From: Leeuwenhoekiella polynyae
Lineage (GTDB): Bacteria > Bacteroidota > Bacteroidia > Flavobacteriales > Flavobacteriaceae
DNA length: 64,000 nucleotides
Assembly (NCBI RefSeq): GCF_042683665.1
Contig: NZ_JBHUOO010000020.1
Reading direction: 5' to 3' (one strand)
Numbering within the stretch: position 1 is the stretch's first letter; every line of letters starts with the position of its first letter. The notes under the pieces were generated by a model. That model was not told the DNA's origin, did not search any database, and was given only the letters and a program-made list of their open reading frames with translations. Position numbers and translations under genes: made by a program. Of this stretch, positions 58,576 to 64,000 are shown piece after piece.

Positions 58576-60480
58576 ATGAAAAACACCATCGCAGAACGTG
58601 TTGCCGATTTTTTAAAACGGTACCCTCCTTTTCAGTTTTTAGAACCGGATAGCTTGTTACAGATAGCCGGACAGGTTCAGGTGCTTTATTTTGAGAAAGA
58701 CAAACCCATTTTTAAAGAAAAAGACACCAATCATACCATGTTCTATGTGGTAAAAGATGGTGCAGTTCGCTTGTTTAGAACCGTAGATAACGAACCTAAG
58801 ATTGCAGATATCTGTGATGAAGGAGACCTTTTTGGACTGCGCCCGTTGATCACAAAAGAAGACTACGAACTTTCTGCTTCTGCAAATGAAGAGTCCATTC
58901 TCTATGGAATTCCCATAGACCTGTTTTTACCCATCGCATTAGAGCATAAAGAGGTGAGTAATTTTCTCATCGCCACCTTTGCTTCTAATGTGAGCGACCC
59001 CTACTCGCTGGAAGAAAGCGGTAAATTGTTTACGGAATATTCGGTGGAGCGTAATAGTGAGATTTTTGATCTTCAAAAAGCACGCTATTCTAAAAACATT
59101 CTCACGTGTAGTCCAGATACGACAATACAAGTTGCTGCAAAAAAGATGAGCCACCGCAATGTGGGTTCGATCGTAGTAATTGACGCTGAAAAGCCCGTAG
59201 GTATCATTACAAACCGAGACTTCCGGGACCGTATCGCTACAGGAGCACACAGCATTACAGATCCTGTAACCAAAATTATGAGTACTCCGGTACGCTGTTT
59301 TCAGAAAGATCCTACCGTTGCGCAGGCACAATTGATCATGCTTAAAAATGAAGTCAATCACCTGTGTATCACCGAAGATGGAACGCCAGATTCTAAACTA
59401 CTCGGTTTGATCACCGAACACGACATCATGGTTTCTTTTGCAAATAACCCGGTCGTACTGTTAAAAGAAGTAAAGCTCGCAAAACGTACTAAAAGATTGC
59501 GTGATGTACGCTTGAAGGTATCCCGATTACTAAAAAAGTATTTAGATCAAAACCTTCCGTTATCGCAAATTCTCAATATTCTTAACGAGATCAATTATGC
59601 GATTGCAGTACGCGCTTTAGAGCTTTCTCTCAAGAAGATGGAAACCCCGCCTCCGTGTAAATTCGCCTGGTTGGCGTTGGGAAGTCAGGGGCGAAAAGAA
59701 CAGTTATTGTTTACCGATCAAGATAATGCAATCGTTTTTGATAACGTACCGGAAGAAGAATACGAAGCCACCCAAGCCTATTTCATCAAGTTAGCCCGTA
59801 TCGCCACGCGTGCGATGCATAAAGTGGGCTATGCCTATTGCCCGGCAGATATGATGGCGAGCAATCCCAGATGGTGCCAGTCGCTCTCCGAATGGAAAAA
59901 ACAATACGATATCTGGATTACAGATCCTTCCCCGGAAACCCAATTGCTATCTGCTATTTTCTTTGATTACAGTTATGTATTTGGTGATACCCAACTGGTA
60001 ACCAACCTGTCAGACAACATTCTACTTACCTTAGATAAAAACCCCATGTTTTACCGGGTAATGGCAAAAGATGCCATCCGCAGTCCGTCTCCGCTTGGGT
60101 TTTTTAGGCAGTTCTTAGTTGAGGAAAGCGGGGATCACAAAGACTTTTTTGATGTAAAAGCCCGTGCGTTGATGCCGTTAATTGATGCCGCCCGTGTCTT
60201 GAGCCTCAACCACAAGTTACGCAACATCAACAATACCGCAGGTCGGTTTGAGCGCCTTGCCGAACTCGAAGCTAATAATAAAGAGATCTACGAGAACTGC
60301 TCCTATGCCTTTAAAGCCTTACTGAAATTCAGAACCAAACAAGGGATTCTGCATGATGATTCCGGGAGGTTTATAGAACTCGCAACCTTAAGCAAAGCCG
60401 AAAAACTCAAATTGAAGCGCTGTTTCAAATCCATTCATGATATCCAGGAGTTGCTCACGCTTCGCTATAATCTCAAGTAA
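58576..60480 (+). CDS. cNMP-binding/CBS-domain nucleotidyltransferase (DUF294 family)
   Basis: 634 aa. An N-terminal cyclic-nucleotide-binding domain (about 15-130), two CBS motifs (about 165-285; VGSIVVIDAEKPVGIITNRDF and LLGLITEHDIMVSF), a DUF294 nucleotidyltransferase domain (about 330-470) with LALGSQGRKEQLLFTDQDNAI showing GS and DxD residues, and a DUF294_C helical domain (about 485-630). Such proteins may uridylylate or sense adenylate nucleotides and are usually found with a DEDDh exonuclease, as here (2 nt gap). The partner actP/acs genes often seen nearby are absent from this window. Confidence 0.88.
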   Translation: MKNTIAERVADFLKRYPPFQFLEPDSLLQIAGQVQVLYFEKDKPIFKEKDTNHTMFYVVKDGAVRLFRTVDNEPKIADICDEGDLFGLRPLITKEDYELSASANEESILYGIPIDLFLPIALEHKEVSNFLIATFASNVSDPYSLEESGKLFTEYSVERNSEIFDLQKARYSKNILTCSPDTTIQVAAKKMSHRNVGSIVVIDAEKPVGIITNRDFRDRIATGAHSITDPVTKIMSTPVRCFQKDPTVAQAQLIMLKNEVNHLCITEDGTPDSKLLGLITEHDIMVSFANNPVVLLKEVKLAKRTKRLRDVRLKVSRLLKKYLDQNLPLSQILNILNEINYAIAVRALELSLKKMETPPPCKFAWLALGSQGRKEQLLFTDQDNAIVFDNVPEEEYEATQAYFIKLARIATRAMHKVGYAYCPADMMASNPRWCQSLSEWKKQYDIWITDPSPETQLLSAIFFDYSYVFGDTQLVTNLSDNILLTLDKNPMFYRVMAKDAIRSPSPLGFFRQFLVEESGDHKDFFDVKARALMPLIDAARVLSLNHKLRNINNTAGRFERLAELEANNKEIYENCSYAFKALLKFRTKQGILHDDSGRFIELATLSKAEKLKLKRCFKSIHDIQELLTLRYNLK

Positions 60481-60482
60481 TT

Positions 60483-61148
60483 ATGTACATCCCCTTTTTC
60501 AGCAAAAAGCAAGATCCGCCAGAATTCTATAAAGCATATGCTGCACAATTTTCGAAGACAAATACCGCAGACTTTGATACCGCGCGGTTTATAATCTTTG
60601 ATACCGAAACCACAGGGACCAATGCCCGGGAAGACCGGATGTTGAGCATTGGTGCATTAGCGTTGACCGGCAACCAGATCAATCTTGCCAGTAGTTTTGA
60701 ACTCTATGTGAAACAAGATATGTTTAGCGAAGAAGCCGCTGCTATACACGGAATCTTAAGAGAAAACAGAAAATACAAGAAGGTAACTGAAGAAGAAGCT
60801 GTAAAAGCGTTTTTAAAATTTATAGGTACCGATATTTTAGTAGGCCATCACGTGGGTTTTGATGTAGGCATTATCAATTATGCCCTCAAGCGGCTAGGAG
60901 CACCTAAACTAAAGAATAAATTTACAGATACCGGCGTCCTTTACAAACGCACGGTTCATCTGGTAAACATCACAAATCCAGATAAAGTATACACGCTGGA
61001 CGATTTGTGTGAAGAACTCAATATTTCGCGTACTGACCGGCATAAAGCAATGGGAGATGCCTACATTACTGCTTTAGCATTTTTAAAAATTCTATCCCGA
61101 CTGAAGGGAAACAAGAAATTAAAATTGAAGAATATCCTTCTTAATTGA
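60483..61148 (+). CDS. DEDDh-family 3'-5' exonuclease
   Basis: 221 aa, DnaQ-like fold. Exo I FIIFDTETTGTN (Asp, Glu), exo II VGHHVGFDVGIINYAL (Asp) and exo III DRHKAMGDAYITALAF (His and Asp) are all intact. It lacks the helicase or GIY-YIG domains of larger relatives. It is translationally close to the cNMP/CBS nucleotidyltransferase gene, a conserved pairing. It could trim DNA or RNA ends; the substrate is unknown. Its 3' end overlaps a convergent gene by 8 nt. Confidence 0.9.
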   Translation: MYIPFFSKKQDPPEFYKAYAAQFSKTNTADFDTARFIIFDTETTGTNAREDRMLSIGALALTGNQINLASSFELYVKQDMFSEEAAAIHGILRENRKYKKVTEEEAVKAFLKFIGTDILVGHHVGFDVGIINYALKRLGAPKLKNKFTDTGVLYKRTVHLVNITNPDKVYTLDDLCEELNISRTDRHKAMGDAYITALAFLKILSRLKGNKKLKLKNILLN

Positions 61149-61725
61149 AACGAATCGCGCTAGTAGATTGTTTAGAAAGACTTGTAAAATTATCGATCAA
61201 TGTATACTGATAAAGCTGAGACTCAAGCAATAATTTTTTAATCTTGGCTGCATAGGGAGTTTTCTCGTCTGTGATCAGCTTTTGTAAGTGGGATTCAAAA
61301 GTAGCATACAAAAGCTCTATCATTCGGGTTTTCGTGTTTGAATCTTTATAATGCTGTAAAAACTTTTTACAGCAAGATAAGAATAACTGCGGATGATGGA
61401 TCAAGGTATCAATAACCGTATTGAGATAATGCAACACCGCCTCGCCTTCTTGCTCTTCAACCTGAAGTTCAGCGTGCTCTGACGAAAGATTATCTTTAAA
61501 AAGCCACAGGTTGTTTTTGATAAAATCGGTATGATTGCGGGTGCTTTTGTAATAGACATCAAGACCCAATGCCGTAGTCATCACAAATACATTCTGACCA
61601 ATTGTATTGATAAGAAATCGTTTGAAACTTTTCTCAGCAGCAGCATACAGCACAGGAGTTCGCTTAAAACCACTGTTTCTAAATCTTACCGAATACAATT
61701 CTTCTACTACTTCAGGGTGTAGCAT
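61141..61725 (-). CDS. Hypothetical helical protein next to an ankyrin gene
   Basis: 194 aa and not recognised. All-helical, soluble, with no signal peptide. Segments include RTPVLYAAAEKSFKRFLINTIG and a double-Cys LSCCKKFLQHY. It overlaps the ankyrin gene by 14 nt, so it is co-translated downstream of it, and it overlaps the exonuclease gene convergently by 8 nt. Function is unknown; an interaction with the ankyrin protein is a guess from position. Confidence 0.65.
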   Translation of the reverse strand: MLHPEVVEELYSVRFRNSGFKRTPVLYAAAEKSFKRFLINTIGQNVFVMTTALGLDVYYKSTRNHTDFIKNNLWLFKDNLSSEHAELQVEEQEGEAVLHYLNTVIDTLIHHPQLFLSCCKKFLQHYKDSNTKTRMIELLYATFESHLQKLITDEKTPYAAKIKKLLLESQLYQYTLIDNFTSLSKQSTSAIRFN

Positions 61726-62191
61726 GCTTTAAAATATTTTCTATTTGAGAGAGCCCCTGCATCCGGGCGTGATCTTCTGCAATAAGATCTCTGGAATCTT
61801 TAAGCAAAGGATCTGCTCCTTTTTCAAGCAACAATTCTACCAGTTCTTTTTGATTAAAGGTAGCTGCATAAATAAGCGCAGTCGCACCATTAAAATTTTG
61901 CACATTCACATCTGCTCCTTTATTGATCAAAAGTCTGGCCACCTCAACATATCCCTTAAAGCAAACTCCCATCAATGCGGTGTTTCCGGATGCATCCTTA
62001 GCATTTATATCGGCACCACTGTCTATAATAAGTTCACTTACGTCAATAAACCCATAATAGCTCGATAAAAGCAAAGGGGTTGACCCGCGTTGATCTTTAG
62101 TATTGATGAGTTGAGGGTTTTCAGACAATAATTCTTTAATCGTGGTTGTATCTTCAGAACGTATCGCATTAAATAAAGAATCCTGTTTCAT
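61712..62191 (-). CDS. Ankyrin-repeat protein
   Basis: 159 aa from the ATG at 62189-62191 (MKQDSLFNAIRSEDTTTIKE). It has about four ankyrin repeats with consensus pieces DQRGSTPLLLSSYYGFIDVSELIIDSGADIN, DASGNTALMGVCFKGYVEVARLL, NFNGATALIYAATFNQKELVELLLEKGADP (each in parts). No signal peptide, so cytoplasmic; a protein-protein interaction module. First gene of a pair with the hypothetical gene it overlaps. A longer frame reaches 62239 but adds an unconserved tail. Confidence 0.85.
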   Translation of the reverse strand: MKQDSLFNAIRSEDTTTIKELLSENPQLINTKDQRGSTPLLLSSYYGFIDVSELIIDSGADINAKDASGNTALMGVCFKGYVEVARLLINKGADVNVQNFNGATALIYAATFNQKELVELLLEKGADPLLKDSRDLIAEDHARMQGLSQIENILKHATP

Positions 62192-62512
62192 ATTGTTAAA
62201 ATAATATATTTTTTTCAAAAAAATACGTGGTAAATTCACAATATTTCACCACGCCGTGATTAATTTTCATCGATTAAGTCTTCTCGAAGCTTATCCAGTT
62301 ACGTTACTTAAGCACTAATAGTCCTACTAGTTCTTTAAGCTCTTGGATACAATCACCAACTGCTAATTTAGTATCGATCATAGAATGATTGCTTCCCTAC
62401 CTATCAAAGTTAGCTATAGATTCTTCTGATTTTGTTAGAAAATGATTAAAAGATTAGATTTATACATCAACAGAAACTATTAGCTTTTTATTTTTACTAC
62501 TAAACCTATTGT

Positions 62513-63676
62513 ATGAACTATTTCCGGTTACTGCTTCTTTCCGTTATTTGGTGTTGCAGCTGGCTTTCTTTTGAAGTGGCTGCTCAGGAAGTTTATTTCC
62601 CTGCATTTGGAGCCCGGTGGGAAACGCCTACCAAAACTGACAACGCCTTTTCTGAAGAGTCTTTACAAAAAGCTGTTGATTTTGCATTAGCGCATGAATA
62701 TTCAGGATCCCGTGATTTGAGACAGGCCATTCTAAAAGGCTTTGAACGCGAACCTTATCACGAAATTCTGGGACCGACAAAAAAACGTGGCGGTCCTGCC
62801 GGAATGATTCTTAAAAACGGCTATCTCGTGACCAGCTGGGGAGATACCCAACGGGTGGATATAACCTTTAGTGTTACCAAAAGCTTCCTCTCTACGACCG
62901 CAGGTCTTGCGGTAGCTGCAGGCATCATCCCTGATGTGAATGATCCCGTTAGTCGTACCATCTGGGACGGAACTTTTGAAGGAGACCACAACAGCAAAAT
63001 AACCTGGAAACACCTACTGGAACAGAATTCTGACTGGAGTGGCCAACTCTGGGGCGGTAAGGACTGGGCAGATCGCCCGCCACGCGAAGGTAATATTGAC
63101 GCCTGGAAAAACCGCGAACTGCAAGAGCCCGGAACTTTCTTTGAATACAACGATGTGCGGGTCAACGTTCTTGCCTATGCACTTACACAAACCTGGCGCA
63201 AACCGCTTCCTCAGGTTTTAAAAGAACAGATTATGGACCCCATAGGCGCTTCTACCACATGGCGGTGGTTTGGTTATGACCAAGCTTGGACGACTATAGA
63301 CGGACTACACATGCAGTCCGTAACAGGTGGTGGTCACTCCGGCGGCGGGATGTTTATCAGTGCAGAAGACATGGCGCGTTTTGGATTGCTGTTTCTCAAT
63401 AACGGTATTTGGAACGGCAAACGCTTGCTATCCGAAAATTGGGTCAACGCGGTGCAACAACCGTCTGCACCAAATCCCAATTACGGATATATGTGGTGGC
63501 TGAATCAACCCGGACCCCGACATTGGGAGAACCTACCGGAACATTTGTATTATGCTGCAGGCTTTGGCGGAAATTTTATTGTTATTGATCAAGAGAACGA
63601 CTTGGTACTTGTTTTACGCTGGTTAGAGCCCGGTCAAATTGAGGCGTTTTTAGAGTTGGTTTATGGGGTGAAGTGA
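62513..63676 (+). CDS. Secreted serine hydrolase, beta-lactamase (class C) superfamily
   Basis: 387 aa. The signal peptide ends near EVAAQ. Catalytic SxxK motif S120-V-T-K123, a tyrosine motif around Y212 (FFEYNDVRVN), and a third motif GGGHSGGGMF near residue 275 in place of KTG. This pattern fits esterase or D,D-peptidase-like members rather than a true beta-lactamase. Likely periplasmic. No adjacent partner; the substrate is unknown. Confidence 0.85.
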   Translation: MNYFRLLLLSVIWCCSWLSFEVAAQEVYFPAFGARWETPTKTDNAFSEESLQKAVDFALAHEYSGSRDLRQAILKGFEREPYHEILGPTKKRGGPAGMILKNGYLVTSWGDTQRVDITFSVTKSFLSTTAGLAVAAGIIPDVNDPVSRTIWDGTFEGDHNSKITWKHLLEQNSDWSGQLWGGKDWADRPPREGNIDAWKNRELQEPGTFFEYNDVRVNVLAYALTQTWRKPLPQVLKEQIMDPIGASTTWRWFGYDQAWTTIDGLHMQSVTGGGHSGGGMFISAEDMARFGLLFLNNGIWNGKRLLSENWVNAVQQPSAPNPNYGYMWWLNQPGPRHWENLPEHLYYAAGFGGNFIVIDQENDLVLVLRWLEPGQIEAFLELVYGVK

Positions 63677-64000
63677 TCTGAAGACAGTAGATCTTAGAAG
63701 TAAGACAAGAGATAATAGAAGAAAGAGGTTTTTAACCACCGTCCTCGCGCTGCCGGTGCCAATGCATATTGGGAATTGTATTGGGTGTGGGTTGAATCTT
63801 AAGCTTAAAGATTTTTCTCTTTAGAATAGCATGATTTTATTTTCAATTAATGTTCTGTTCATTTTTTCCATCGATGAAAAAACGAACCAAAAAAATCTAG
63901 GCTTACATGAGCTTCTCTAAATTTATTGCTCACTGCACTGCATGCGCTTAACTCGGGCGGCACACCACCCTCAAACAGAACCGCCTGCTACGTTCCGCTC
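63677..64000. repeat. Repeat-like non-coding DNA at the right edge
   Basis: No gene. An imperfect palindrome lies at 63857-63887 (GTTC, T6, CATCGATG, A6, GAAC), followed by AAAAAAATCTAGGC and then a GC-richer stretch with GGCGG and CCGCC blocks to the window end. From memory, similar GTTCATTTTTTC..GAAAAAACGAAC elements recur between genes in flavobacteria. A second copy is not present in this window. Confidence 0.4.

Noticed and set aside
62513..63676. Antibiotic-resistance beta-lactamase
   Set aside because: The SxxK motif is present, but the third motif is HSG rather than KTG and the overall sequence fits a secreted esterase or peptidase-like serine hydrolase.
1..64000. tRNA, rRNA and insertion sequence genes
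   Set aside because: No cloverleaf-like conserved segments, rRNA motifs, transposase or integrase sequence were recognised in the gaps or frames.

Overview
The window is AT-rich chromosomal DNA from a member of the Bacteroidota, most likely a marine-type Flavobacteriaceae species. The evidence is three SusC-like or TonB-dependent receptors (two paired with SusD), an ECF sigma/FecR pair, a type IX secretion (T9SS) C-terminal signal, Bacteroidota-style lipoproteins, and upstream boxes matching the flavobacterial promoter consensus TTG-N(17-23)-TANNTTTG. Genus cannot be fixed from what is visible. No rRNA, tRNA, CRISPR array, transposase or integrase gene was found.

Layout. 1-3.1 kb: the 5' end of rpoN (cut by the window edge), then a minus-strand group of lipoprotein, 7-helix membrane protein, HisKA_3 kinase and NarL-type regulator. 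3.3-9.6 kb: asnS, an RND/MMPL exporter and a DUF5686-like outer-membrane protein. 9.7-14.1 kb: the translation cluster rplM-rpsI-rpsB-tsf-pyrH-frr, with promoters and terminators that divide it. 14.7-19.4 kb: a SusC/SusD pair facing right. 19.5-22.3 kb: polA. 22.5-31.7 kb: a minus-strand operon of ECF sigma factor, FecR anti-sigma, SusC with STN domain, SusD, an HExxH metallohydrolase lipoprotein and a DUF4302-like lipoprotein, ending in a strong hairpin; this is a self-regulated uptake system. 32.0-32.2 kb: a GC-rich frameshifted gene remnant. 32.3-36.4 kb: odhA-odhB of the TCA cycle. 36.6-38.4 kb: a small beta-barrel protein, a short conserved protein and a prenyl diphosphate synthase. 38.5-45.2 kb: a tetR-tolC-MFP-RND efflux operon with a palindromic operator candidate. 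45.4-50.5 kb: an accessory-looking region with aspS, a T9SS cargo gene, a second divergent 3' fragment of aspS, repeats and a broken XRE regulator. 50.6-54.6 kb: a beta-helix lipoprotein and a TonB-dependent receptor. 54.8-63.7 kb: dgt, dxs, tadA, a cNMP/CBS nucleotidyltransferase, a DEDDh exonuclease, two small genes including an ankyrin protein, and a secreted serine hydrolase. 63.7-64 kb: repeat-like non-coding DNA.

Main observations. (1) Six hexamers related to (T/G)TAAC(A/C), spaced exactly 11 bp apart, lie just upstream of the TonB receptor/beta-helix lipoprotein pair (54699-54759). This is the architecture of a PhoP/PhoB box and suggests that the pair belongs to the phosphate-starvation regulon. 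(2) The last 282 nt of aspS occur twice, about 81% identical in DNA but about 92% in protein. This looks like the trace of xenologous replacement between related species. (3) The intact aspS carries a palindromic intergenic-type repeat inside its reading frame. (4) The HExxH/DUF4302 SusCD operon is a coherent import system under ECF/FecR control.

All family assignments come from reading the translated sequences; no database search was run. Start sites were moved inward from the longest reading frame wherever a signal peptide, promoter, terminator or conserved N-terminus argued for it.
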